Of a stretch of 64,000 bases of DNA, positions 43,568-52,337 are shown in pieces (the stretch's first letter is position 1; every line of letters begins with the position of its first letter). The stretch spans positions 1-64,000 of IMG/VR virus record IMGVR_UViG_3300034200_001536; one strand, given 5' to 3'. The notes under the pieces were generated by a model, which did no database searches, was not told the DNA's origin, and worked only from the letters and a program-made list of their open reading frames with translations. The DNA comes from a virus. Made by a program: the position numbers and the translations under genes.

Positions 43568-46500
43568 ATGAAGATAGCGCACGTAGCGGACACACATATA
43601 AAAAACTTGAAGTACCACGATGAATATCGTGAAATTTTTAATAAGATGTATGAGATTATGCGTGAACAAAAAGTTGACGCTATTGTTCACTGCGGCGATA
43701 TTGCTCACACAAAAACACAAATCAGTCCTGAATTTGTTGATATGACAAGCGAGTTCTTTAAGAATCTTGCTTCTATCGCACCAACTTATATTATTCTAGG
43801 CAACCACGATGGAAACCTACGTAATGATTCACGTCAAGATGCAATTACGCCAATTGTTTCTGCACTAAATCTTCCTAATCTATTTCTCCTAAAAGACAGC
43901 GGAGAAATGGCGATTAGCGACGATGTGACATTAAATGTCATGAGTGTGTTTGACCAAGAAAATTGGGTTAAACCAGTTAATCCAGATAAGATTAATATTG
44001 CTCTCTTACACGGTTCTGTGTCTGGTGTTCAAACCGACACAAATTATGTAATGGAGCATGGTGAATTTACTGTAGATATTTTTGAAGGCCATGATTATGC
44101 TTTCCTTGGCGATATTCACAAGACAAATCAGATTCTTGATTTGGAAGGTCGTGTCCGATATCCCGGCTCTACCGTTCAACAAAACTTTGGCGAAACAGAC
44201 GATAAGGGTTTCTTAATTTGGGATATCCAAAGTAAGGAAAGCTTCAGCTGCAAACACTATGCCATTCCTAATCCTCGTCCATTCGTTACATTAGTATTGG
44301 ACGAAAACGGCGTATTGCCCGAGATTGACGTTAAGAAAGGTGCAAGAGTTCGTATCGTTGCTGACAAGAACGTTACGCTAGAAAAGGTTAAAAAGGCTAC
44401 AGAGGTCGTTAAAAGCCGTTTCCAGCCTGAGAGTGTAACCTTCGTTAACAAAGCGGTTATCTCTAAGGCATCACAAGATGAAATTAATTCTATTGGTCAT
44501 GCAGATAATTTACGCGACCTTGGTGTACAAGAACGTCTTATCCGCGATTATCTAAAAGATTTCAAGGCAGAAGAAGAAGTGGTAAACAAAGTTGTTGACC
44601 TAAACAAGAAGCTTTCTTCTGCTATTGAAGAAGGTGAAGAAATTAATCGTAATGTTCGCTGGTCCCTTAAAGAATTAGAGTGGGATAACCTATTTAATTA
44701 TGGCGAGGGCAATCGTGTTAATTTCCAAGACCTATCAGGAATCGTTGGTATTTTCGGCAAGAATTATTCTGGCAAATCTTCTATTGTTGACAGCATGCTT
44801 TATACTTTGTTTAATACCACTGCCAAAAACAACAGAAAAAACCTAAACGTCATCAACCAAAACAAAGAAAAAGGTCGTGGCAAAGTCAAGATTGAAATTG
44901 ACGATGGTGAATACGTCGTTGAACGCAAGTCTGAAAAGTATATCAAAAAGCTAAAAGGCGTTGAAACAATCGAAGCTAAAACAGATGTAGAATTTACTTC
45001 ATCCAATGAATCATTGAATGGTCTTGCTCGTAACGATACGGACAAGAATATTCGTCGTTTCCTTGGAACAGTTGATGACTTTTTCTTGACAAGCATGGCT
45101 AGTCAGTTTGGTTATCTTTCATTTATTTCTGAAGGCTCAACTAAGCGTAAAGAAATTCTTGCCAAGTTCCTTGATTTGGAAAACTTTGACAAGAAATTCA
45201 AGCTTGCAAAAGATGAAAGCGCAGAATTAAAAGGCTTGCTCAAAAAGCTTGAAGGCGTAGATTATAAGCGTGATATTGCCAATGCAGAAACACAACTTTC
45301 TGTTCTTGATAGCACGCTAGCTGAACAAAAAAGCCTTGTAGAGCAGCTACGTGGAAAAGTTATGGATGCAAATGAAACACTTTGTCAGTTACAAAAGAGT
45401 ATTGCTAATGTTCCAAACCTTGTTCTTAATTGGGACGATATCAACAGTCAATTAAATTCATATCGTGCGGATAGAAAGAGAATCGGTGAAGAAAATGTTT
45501 CTCTAGAAAGCGAAATTGCAAAGCTAGAAACTCTTTCACTAAAGATTGATGAATTCCTTTCTAATCTTGATGAAAAGGAATTGATGTTAAAGGACCAACA
45601 GCTTAAGTTTATTAACGACCAAGTAAGAATTTTGGAGCGAGATTACGGTCTTGCTACAAACGAAATTGCTGCGTCTGATAAAAAGATTAAGCTACTTGAC
45701 CAAGTTCCATGCGGCGATAAATTCCCAACATGTAAATTCATCAAAGATGCGTTTGCTGCAAAAGAATCCTATGATGATTTGGTAAAAAACCAATCATTAA
45801 TGGATGGTACTTTGCGTGAAACAAAAGAAAAGTTTAATGTTCTTGATGCCGAAGTATCTGATGGTTTGAAAAAGCTTTCTGATATCAAGAAGAAGCGTCT
45901 AGAAACAACCACAAAACTATCTTCTTGCCAGCTTAAATTGGAGAAGAATAAAAATACAGTTATCAATCTTGATAAAAAGATTGAAGAGGCAGAAGAAAAG
46001 CTAAAACTTTACAATGATAATCGTGAAGCTATTGAGAATTATGAAAAGCTTTTAGCTAATCGTGAAGATGCAAAGCGTAATGTTGTATTTTATACAAAGA
46101 AACTAACTGATATAGAGCATGAAATTGTAGAACTCTACAAAAATCACGGTTCTGTATCCGCTAAAATAGATATATTCCGTAAACAGGAAGCAGAATTACA
46201 AGATTTGCGTAAACAATATAGTGCTTATGATTTGTTTTTAACATGTATGCATCCAAGTGGTATATCTTATGAAATCATCAAGAGCAAACTACCGGAGATT
46301 AACCAAGAAATTGCCAAGATTTTGGCAAATGTCGTTGAATTCTCTATTTACCTTGAGAACGACGATGATAAATTGGATATTATGATTAAACATCCTAAGT
46401 ATGACGCTCGCCCACTTGAAATGGGCAGTGGTGCAGAAAAGACTTTAGCCTCTACAGCTATTCGTCTTGCCTTATTAAACGTTACAACCCTACCAAAAGG

Positions 46501-46696
46501 CGACATATTTATTATGGACGAACCCGGAACTGCTCTAGATGCAGAGAACCTAGATGGTTTTGTACGCATCTTAGAACTAATTAAGGGATATTTCAAAACT
46601 GTAATCTTGATTTCACATCTAGATAGCTTAAAAGATTGTGTAGATATGCAAATCGTAATCGACCGTAAGGATGGTTTTGCATCCGTTAATCAATAG
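43568..46696 (+). CDS. gp47-gp46: Fused recombination nuclease: Mre11-like gp47 plus Rad50-like gp46
   Basis: The 1042-residue product joins two proteins that are separate in T4. Residues 1-340 form an Mre11/SbcD metallophosphoesterase: D8/H10 (ADTH), D44 (HCGDIAH) and N79-H80-D81 (GNHD), followed by the LLHGS and FLGDIH motifs. Residues about 366-1042 form a Rad50/SbcC ATPase: Walker A G397-S404 (GKNYSGKS), long coiled coils, signature G953-S-G, and Walker B D984/E985 (FIMDEPGTALD). The hook region has C715 and C722 (CGDKFPTC) instead of the usual C-x-x-C. The complex makes 3' single-stranded ends for recombination-dependent replication. One uninterrupted frame runs through the junction. It has a strong GGAGG site. 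Confidence 0.92.
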   Translation: MKIAHVADTHIKNLKYHDEYREIFNKMYEIMREQKVDAIVHCGDIAHTKTQISPEFVDMTSEFFKNLASIAPTYIILGNHDGNLRNDSRQDAITPIVSALNLPNLFLLKDSGEMAISDDVTLNVMSVFDQENWVKPVNPDKINIALLHGSVSGVQTDTNYVMEHGEFTVDIFEGHDYAFLGDIHKTNQILDLEGRVRYPGSTVQQNFGETDDKGFLIWDIQSKESFSCKHYAIPNPRPFVTLVLDENGVLPEIDVKKGARVRIVADKNVTLEKVKKATEVVKSRFQPESVTFVNKAVISKASQDEINSIGHADNLRDLGVQERLIRDYLKDFKAEEEVVNKVVDLNKKLSSAIEEGEEINRNVRWSLKELEWDNLFNYGEGNRVNFQDLSGIVGIFGKNYSGKSSIVDSMLYTLFNTTAKNNRKNLNVINQNKEKGRGKVKIEIDDGEYVVERKSEKYIKKLKGVETIEAKTDVEFTSSNESLNGLARNDTDKNIRRFLGTVDDFFLTSMASQFGYLSFISEGSTKRKEILAKFLDLENFDKKFKLAKDESAELKGLLKKLEGVDYKRDIANAETQLSVLDSTLAEQKSLVEQLRGKVMDANETLCQLQKSIANVPNLVLNWDDINSQLNSYRADRKRIGEENVSLESEIAKLETLSLKIDEFLSNLDEKELMLKDQQLKFINDQVRILERDYGLATNEIAASDKKIKLLDQVPCGDKFPTCKFIKDAFAAKESYDDLVKNQSLMDGTLRETKEKFNVLDAEVSDGLKKLSDIKKKRLETTTKLSSCQLKLEKNKNTVINLDKKIEEAEEKLKLYNDNREAIENYEKLLANREDAKRNVVFYTKKLTDIEHEIVELYKNHGSVSAKIDIFRKQEAELQDLRKQYSAYDLFLTCMHPSGISYEIIKSKLPEINQEIAKILANVVEFSIYLENDDDKLDIMIKHPKYDARPLEMGSGAEKTLASTAIRLALLNVTTLPKGDIFIMDEPGTALDAENLDGFVRILELIKGYFKTVILISHLDSLKDCVDMQIVIDRKDGFASVNQ

Positions 46697-46706
46697 GAGA
46701 AACGTT

Positions 46707-46994
46707 ATGGCTAATATGGGATTAAAAGATGAAGTAAAGGAAGAATTAACAGACTTAGATAAACGTATGGAAGCAGAAAGAAAAAAGTTAGACGGTTCAC
46801 GCTTAGGATTGGTTGATTTAGTAACTGAAAAGTTTATTTCCCGTAAATTATTGGTATGGGCTATAGCTACCGGTCTTTTATGGACAGCAAAAATTACTCC
46901 TGACGAGTGGACAGCTATTACGTTAGGTTACGTAGGTATTGAAGGTATGGCAGATTTAGCAGTAAAATGGCGTTCATCGGGAAAAAAGGAATAA
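46707..46994 (+). CDS. Small membrane protein, holin candidate (95 aa)
   Basis: I choose the ATG at 46707 (AGGAG seven bases upstream) over an open start at 46671 inside the previous gene. The product has a charged helical N-terminus and two apolar segments (LLVWAIATGLLWTAKI, then WTAITLGYVGIEGMADLAVK). Size, two-segment topology and charged ends fit small phage holins, which time lysis by perforating the inner membrane. The next two genes also encode membrane proteins, making a plausible lysis cassette. No endolysin gene is adjacent. Confidence 0.5.
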   Translation: MANMGLKDEVKEELTDLDKRMEAERKKLDGSRLGLVDLVTEKFISRKLLVWAIATGLLWTAKITPDEWTAITLGYVGIEGMADLAVKWRSSGKKE

Positions 46995-46998
46995 TAAA

Positions 46999-47397
46999 AT
47001 GACTAAATTAAAACAATTATGGAATAAAATTAAGCTTTGGGTTGGTTTGTTTGTTGCAGGGCTTGTAGTAAGTTTTTTAGTATTCAGAAAAACTGTTGGA
47101 GATGGTTTAGAAGAGCAAAAAGAGCAATTAAAACAAGAAGAAGAGGCGAAATTAGCAGCACAAAAGAAACTAGAAGAAGAAAAAGTAAAACTAGAAGAGG
47201 AAAAACAGAAAGAAATAGCAAAAGCAGAAGAAGAAAAGAAACAAAAGCTAAAGGAAGCAGTAGAAAAGGCAAAACAAGAAAGAGATAGACTTAAAACTCT
47301 TGAAAAGCGTGACGCACAAGGTTTTATAATGGAAATGGAGCGTGAGTTAAGAGTAAAACCAAAGAAAAAGAAAGGTAAAAATAAGAGAAATGAATAA
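46999..47397 (+). CDS. Membrane-anchored coiled-coil protein, inner-spanin-like (132 aa)
   Basis: A single N-terminal membrane segment (LWVGLFVAGLVVSFLVF) is followed by an uninterrupted Lys/Glu helix (residues about 36-115) with heptad spacing and a very basic tail (KPKKKKGKNKR). An N-terminal anchor plus a long periplasmic coiled coil is the layout of inner-membrane spanin subunits such as Rz. The low-complexity sequence makes homology calls unreliable. It starts four bases after the holin candidate and overlaps the next gene by eight bases. Confidence 0.45.
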   Translation: MTKLKQLWNKIKLWVGLFVAGLVVSFLVFRKTVGDGLEEQKEQLKQEEEAKLAAQKKLEEEKVKLEEEKQKEIAKAEEEKKQKLKEAVEKAKQERDRLKTLEKRDAQGFIMEMERELRVKPKKKKGKNKRNE

Positions 47398-47881
47398 ATT
47401 CAAATCTTTAATCAGTATCTTTATGTTGCTAGTGTTTCTAGCGACACGGACTTCTATTGCCTATGCTTTGCCTCCCTCTTCTAGTCCAGATGCTGGATAT
47501 ATAGAAGGGGAAGACGAAGACGGTGACTATTCTATTGTTAAAGCCGGAGAAGAAGTTCCATATGATGGATTTCTTTTTGATTCTGAAGCCTTAATCAAGG
47601 TAATGGCCAATAAATCATTTGAACTGGATAAATTAAGAATAGAAAAAGACTTTGAAATACAAAAACTCAATATAGAGATTCTTACTTTAAAGAAACAACA
47701 TGAATTAGAACTTAAAATTAATAGTGATTTAACAGATAATATAATAAAGATAAAAGATAACAGAATAATACAGTTAGAAGATAGTAAAAAATATGATGAT
47801 TTAAAACTGTTTGGTTCAATGTTACTAGGAATGGCTTTATCAGTTACTATATTTTATGCTGCAGTTAAAATAACTAAATAA
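47390..47881 (+). CDS. Exported protein with C-terminal membrane anchor, possible lysis/spanin protein (163 aa)
   Basis: The N-terminus looks like a signal peptide (FKSLISIFMLLVFLATRTSI, likely cleaved after AYA). Next comes an acidic segment and AGEEVPYDGFLFDSEAL, a motif I recall in many phage membrane proteins. A helical coiled coil (about residues 80-135) leads to a C-terminal membrane segment (FGSMLLGMALSVTIFYAAV). Signal plus C-terminal anchor resembles single-chain spanins, but there is no lipobox Cys. Context (two membrane genes upstream) supports a lysis-related role. Confidence 0.5.
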   Translation: MNKFKSLISIFMLLVFLATRTSIAYALPPSSSPDAGYIEGEDEDGDYSIVKAGEEVPYDGFLFDSEALIKVMANKSFELDKLRIEKDFEIQKLNIEILTLKKQHELELKINSDLTDNIIKIKDNRIIQLEDSKKYDDLKLFGSMLLGMALSVTIFYAAVKITK

Positions 47882-47884
47882 ATT

Positions 47885-48271
47885 ATGAACAAAAAAGACC
47901 CTAATTACATAGCCGCATTAGAAAAAGCAGTAAAAGAAAAGTATGGAGAACAAGCAACAATGCATCCTAAATATTTCTGGAATCAAGAGAAGGAAAGAGA
48001 ATACGTAGCCGACACTAAAGAAACCGTTAAAAAAGAGCTAAGTAATGAACAATCCAGAGAAAAAATCGATTTAGGCGGGATTTTAATACCCAAGAAACTA
48101 ATTAATAAAAATGAACAGAAGTCTTGTTCTGTCTGTAAACAGTATAGTTTTGATAAAAAAGATGATGTTTTTTTAAATAAATTCTCTACCTGCCAACGTT
48201 GCTATGTTAAGCATATAGAAGATAGAGAAGAAAGATGGAATTCAGGTTGGCGTCCTAATGGAGATAAATAA
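47885..48271 (+). CDS. Zinc-finger-containing small protein upstream of terminase (128 aa)
   Basis: The C-terminal third has two Cys pairs (SCSVCKQYSF and STCQRCYVKH) that would bind one zinc. The N-terminal part is charged and helical. The last residues (EERWNSGWRPNG) are Trp-rich. It lies just before the packaging genes. A role in packaging or as a small DNA-binding protein is possible, but it does not look like the T4 small terminase gp16 and I do not name it. Confidence 0.5.
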   Translation: MNKKDPNYIAALEKAVKEKYGEQATMHPKYFWNQEKEREYVADTKETVKKELSNEQSREKIDLGGILIPKKLINKNEQKSCSVCKQYSFDKKDDVFLNKFSTCQRCYVKHIEDREERWNSGWRPNGDK

Positions 48272-48781
48272 ATGGCTAGCATTCTAGAAGTTGTAAATGG
48301 AATTTCACAAGCAATACACGCTAAGCATCATGGTGGTGCTGAAGTAGGCTTAAAGCGTGAATCAGAAGACCTTGTACAAGGAGTTTCTATTTACGACCCC
48401 AGAATGATTGACGGTTTTGGTATTCAATATCAAGGAAACATGTTGATATTAAAATATCACAGTGAAATGCCTTTAACCAAAGTGCATGATAAGAATTTCG
48501 AAACTGATATTCGTCGTACTATGAAAGACATTATTGCTTTTATCAAATCTGAATACAAAAAAGTAACTAAAAAGTCTTTAGATTTAACTGAACATGGCGA
48601 TGTTAACGTTTTAGTACAAAGCGCTAATCGTAGAACTGCTTACGTTAACGCAACCCAATCATATCAAATTGGAAACGTAGAAGGTTATAACAAACAAGAC
48701 AGTAAACCAGAACAATCTTATGCTGATATTGCTAAGCGCTGGTTAATGAATGTTAAACAACCAAAGACATATCTTAAATAG
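48272..48781 (+). CDS. Conserved protein between the zinc-finger gene and terminase (169 aa)
   Basis: The 169-residue product has a mixed alpha/beta N-terminal two-thirds (GFGIQYQGNMLILKYHSEMP; DFETDIRRTM-type helix) and a C-terminal tail. It starts immediately after the preceding stop and ends 16 bases before the large terminase gene. Small terminase subunits often occupy this slot, yet the sequence does not show the expected coiled coil. The function is unknown. Confidence 0.5.
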   Translation: MASILEVVNGISQAIHAKHHGGAEVGLKRESEDLVQGVSIYDPRMIDGFGIQYQGNMLILKYHSEMPLTKVHDKNFETDIRRTMKDIIAFIKSEYKKVTKKSLDLTEHGDVNVLVQSANRRTAYVNATQSYQIGNVEGYNKQDSKPEQSYADIAKRWLMNVKQPKTYLK

Positions 48782-48797
48782 GTAATAAGGTAATGGC

Positions 48798-50375
48798 ATG
48801 GCGTATAAACTATCTAAAGAGGAAATTACTAAAGAAATCCTAAAGTGCGGCAAAGACCCAGCCTACTTCTTAGATAATTACGCCAAGATTGTTCATCAAA
48901 GTAAAGGTTTAATACCATTTAGAACTTTTAAGTTCCAAAAAGAGTTATTAAACGATTTCCATGACCATCGATATAACGTAATTTTGAAATCCCGTCAAAT
49001 GGGTATTTCAACAATTGTATCTGGTTATATTGCTTGGATGCTTTTGTTCCACAAAGAACGCAACGTTCTTGTAATGGCAACTAAATTAAATACTGCTATT
49101 GAAATAGTAGAAAAAGTAAAAGATATTATTGATTCAGTTCCAAGCTATGTCAAAATAGCTGACATAACAATTAATAATAAAACTAAACTTGAATTAAGTA
49201 ACGGTTCTAAAATTCAAGGTGTACCAACTTCAAAAGATGCAGGTCGTTCTCAAGCTCTATCATTGTTAGTAATTGACGAAGCTGCACACGTCGAAGATAT
49301 GGATGATTTATGGACCGGTTTATTACCAACAATTTCTACTGGTGGTCGTTGTATCGCACTATCAACTCCTAATGGTGTAGGAAATTGGTTTCATAAAACA
49401 TATGTTGATTCTGAAAGTGGTTTAAACAATTTTAAACCTTCTAAATTGCCATGGCATATGCATCCTGAATATACTCAGGAATGGTTTGACAATATGACAC
49501 GCAATATGAGCAAGCGTCAAGTAGCTCAAGAATTCGAATGTAATTTCAATGCATCTGGCGAAACGGTAATGCATGCTGACGACATTACTAAATTAAAGAA
49601 ATTTATTTGCGAACCAAAACATAGAACTTGGATTGATAGAAATTATCATATTTGGAAAGAATACGATTCTAACGGCTCTTATTTATTAACTGCCGACGTT
49701 GCAAGAGGTGATGGAAAAGATTATTCTGTTTTTCACGTTTTAGATGTTAAAAACATGGAACAAGTAGCAGAATACCAAGGAAAAGTAGATTTAGATAATT
49801 TTGCTAAATTGCTTTTTGACGCTGGAAAAGAATACGGTAATTGTATGATAGTTGTAGAAAATAATAACGTTGGATTTGCTGTATTAACAAAATTAATTGA
49901 CATGCGTTATCCAAATGTTTATTATTCGCAAAAAGGTTCACAAGATTTTATTGATAGTACTAGTGCTCAATATAGTTCGAATTCAGTTCCCGGTTTTACA
50001 ACTACGATGAAAACTCGTCCATTGATTGTAGCCAAATTAGAAGAATTTATTCGTAATAAAAGTATTAAAATTAATTCTCAACGTGTTATAAATGAATTAG
50101 ATACTTTCGTTTGGGTAAATGGTAGGCCAGAAGCACAAAAAGGCTATAACGACGATTTGGTAATGTCTTTAGCAATTGGTTGTTGGGTAAGAGATACAGC
50201 TATTATTAACAACGAAAGAAATTTAGAGTATTCTAAGGCATTCTTAAATTCAATCATTAAAAACGGTAATTATTTAGATACATCAGTGCGTAGTTTTCAA
50301 AGTGAAGATAAAGCTCGTAAAATTCAACAAGCTCAACAACAATATAAAGATTTCTTGTGGCTTATTAAAGGTTAA
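48798..50375 (+). CDS. gp17: Large terminase subunit gp17 (packaging ATPase/nuclease)
   Basis: The 525-residue product has the two-domain design of gp17. The ATPase domain shows the divergent Walker A (S65-RQMGIST-72) and Walker B (VIDEAAH, D160/E161). The RNase H-like nuclease domain shows D300 (LTADVARGDGKD), the VVENNNVG strand and the D452/D453 pair (YNDDLVMSLA). It cuts concatemeric DNA and drives it into the prohead through the portal. It is slightly shorter than T4 gp17 (about 610). The portal gene follows five bases downstream. Confidence 0.95.
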   Translation: MAYKLSKEEITKEILKCGKDPAYFLDNYAKIVHQSKGLIPFRTFKFQKELLNDFHDHRYNVILKSRQMGISTIVSGYIAWMLLFHKERNVLVMATKLNTAIEIVEKVKDIIDSVPSYVKIADITINNKTKLELSNGSKIQGVPTSKDAGRSQALSLLVIDEAAHVEDMDDLWTGLLPTISTGGRCIALSTPNGVGNWFHKTYVDSESGLNNFKPSKLPWHMHPEYTQEWFDNMTRNMSKRQVAQEFECNFNASGETVMHADDITKLKKFICEPKHRTWIDRNYHIWKEYDSNGSYLLTADVARGDGKDYSVFHVLDVKNMEQVAEYQGKVDLDNFAKLLFDAGKEYGNCMIVVENNNVGFAVLTKLIDMRYPNVYYSQKGSQDFIDSTSAQYSSNSVPGFTTTMKTRPLIVAKLEEFIRNKSIKINSQRVINELDTFVWVNGRPEAQKGYNDDLVMSLAIGCWVRDTAIINNERNLEYSKAFLNSIIKNGNYLDTSVRSFQSEDKARKIQQAQQQYKDFLWLIKG

Positions 50376-50380
50376 ATAAA

Positions 50381-52336
50381 ATGGCAGATAATAAAAATAA
50401 ATATAATAGTTTGTCTAAGAAGAATCCGCGGAATAACCAATCTCCTTTATATACAGGATTAACTAAACTGTTTTCTGGCCCTCTAGCCAGCTTCCGTTCA
50501 CAAGCACAAATTCGTTATAAGCGTCGTGATTTAGACCGTTATAAGTTTACTTCCGCCAGTGGTCAAGCCTTTAAGAAAAAGTCCTACAATCCTTTTGAAG
50601 CCATTCAAAGTAACATCATGGCTAATCAAAGCCGTGCTGAACGTTATAGTGATTTTGACCAAATGGAATTCATGCCCGAAATCGCATCAGCGTTAGATAT
50701 TTATGCCGATGAAATGACTACGTGTAATGCTTTTAGACAAGTATTAATAATAGACAGTAAAAATGAAGAAATAAAAAATATTCTTTATAATCTCTATTAT
50801 AATATTCTAAATTTAGAAACAAATTTATTTTCATGGTGTAGAACCATGTGTAAATTTGGCGACTTCTTCCTTTATTTAGACATCGATGAAAAATTAGGAG
50901 TTAAATCTTGTTTAGGTTTACCTTCACCAGAAGTAGAACGTTTAGAAGGAGAAGACGAAAGTAATCCTAATTATGTCCAATTTCAATGGAACAGCGCAGG
51001 ATTAACTTTCGAAAATTGGCAAATTGCACACTTTAGAGTATTAGGACAGGATAAATATGGTCCATATGGTACCTCTATTCTAGAACCAGCTAGACGTATA
51101 TGGCGTCAACTACAATTGATGGAAGATGCAATGATGGCTTATCGTATCGTACGTGCCCCAGACCGTCGTGTATTTTATATTGATGTTGGTAACGTAGCAC
51201 CTGCTGAAGTTGAACAATTCATGCAAAAAATCATTACTCAGATGAAACGTAATCAAATAGTAGACCCTAATACTGGTCGTGTTGATTTACGTTATAATCC
51301 AATGAGTATTGATGAAGATTATTTCTTGCCAGTAAGAGGTACACAAGGCGGAACAAAGATTGACACACTTCCCGGTGGTCAATTCCAAGGTGATATTGAT
51401 GACGTACAATACCTTCGTGATAAATTATTTTCCGCTATTAAAGTTCCTCAAGCATATCTATCCAGTGCTAAGGACAAAGCTCCAGAAGACAAAAGTACAT
51501 TAGCGCAAAAAGATATTCGTTTTGCTCGTACAGTGCAAAGATTGCAAAGAATTATAACTAGTGAACTAGAAAAGATAGGTATCATCCATCTTTATACTCT
51601 TGGTTATCGTAATGAAGATTTATTAAAGTTTAAGGTTAAGCTTAACAATCCATCAAAAATAAGTGAACTACAAGAGATTGAACATTTTAAGGCTCAACTA
51701 GAAGTTGCTGCTGCAGCTAAAGAAAATGGATTCAGCAAACGTTGGATATACGAAAATGTATTCCGTATGAATGATACAGACTTTTTACGTATTCAACGTG
51801 ACTTATACTATGATAAACAAACAGAGAAAGCTATTGAAGCAGGCGAAGTTAGTGATACCGGTACAGTTGGCGGTGGAACTATAACAGCAGACACAGCTGC
51901 AGCAGGCCTAGAAACTTCTGAAGAAGGAGGTGTCACAACTCCAGAAGGAGAAGGTCTAGAAGGCACTGAAGCAGCCCCAGAAGCAACAGAGGGCCCAGAA
52001 AGTAATCTTTTATCAGCCCCAGCAAGAAGAGATGATACATCATATACTACAGTAGGAGCAAAAGGCAAAACATATACACCAGTAAAATACGATAGTCGTC
52101 CAAGCGGTGCACGCTCAAGGCATTTAGAAAAAACTCACACGCCAGAATCTACAACTAGTAAATACAGAAATTTGTTTGCTGGTAGCAAATCATTATCACA
52201 AGCTAGTAAGGGTATATTTAATGAATCATCTGAAGAATTTGAAAGCGATGAAAAAATGTTGATGGACGTAGAAAATAAGCTCCAAATGCTTTCAAAAACA
52301 CTACTTAAAGAAGATAAAGAATCGGAGAATGAATAA
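50381..52336 (+). CDS. gp20: Portal vertex protein gp20
   Basis: The 651-residue product has the portal signature block: DQMEFMPEIASALDIYADEM, NLFSWCRTMCKFGDFFLYLD, then RAPDRRVFYIDVGN and the QAYLSSAKDKAPEDKSTLAQ loop. Portal dodecamers form the packaging channel at one capsid vertex and start head assembly. The C-terminal 150 residues are acidic and Gly/Thr-rich, then basic, and differ from T4. Arg is mostly CGT here, unlike the AGA-rich tail genes. Confidence 0.95.
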   Translation: MADNKNKYNSLSKKNPRNNQSPLYTGLTKLFSGPLASFRSQAQIRYKRRDLDRYKFTSASGQAFKKKSYNPFEAIQSNIMANQSRAERYSDFDQMEFMPEIASALDIYADEMTTCNAFRQVLIIDSKNEEIKNILYNLYYNILNLETNLFSWCRTMCKFGDFFLYLDIDEKLGVKSCLGLPSPEVERLEGEDESNPNYVQFQWNSAGLTFENWQIAHFRVLGQDKYGPYGTSILEPARRIWRQLQLMEDAMMAYRIVRAPDRRVFYIDVGNVAPAEVEQFMQKIITQMKRNQIVDPNTGRVDLRYNPMSIDEDYFLPVRGTQGGTKIDTLPGGQFQGDIDDVQYLRDKLFSAIKVPQAYLSSAKDKAPEDKSTLAQKDIRFARTVQRLQRIITSELEKIGIIHLYTLGYRNEDLLKFKVKLNNPSKISELQEIEHFKAQLEVAAAAKENGFSKRWIYENVFRMNDTDFLRIQRDLYYDKQTEKAIEAGEVSDTGTVGGGTITADTAAAGLETSEEGGVTTPEGEGLEGTEAAPEATEGPESNLLSAPARRDDTSYTTVGAKGKTYTPVKYDSRPSGARSRHLEKTHTPESTTSKYRNLFAGSKSLSQASKGIFNESSEEFESDEKMLMDVENKLQMLSKTLLKEDKESENE

Positions 52337-52337
52337 A

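Noticed and set aside
46671-46706. Upstream start for the holin candidate inside gp46/47
   Set aside because: The ATG at 46707 has a well-placed AGGAG; the longer form does not.
47037-47288. 83-codon + strand frame of Arg/Lys repeats
   Set aside because: It is a frame-shifted shadow of the Lys/Glu coiled coil in the 46999 gene.
48272-48781. Small terminase (gp16) assignment for the gene before gp17
   Set aside because: The position fits, but the sequence lacks the coiled coil and size pattern expected of gp16, so it is left as unknown.
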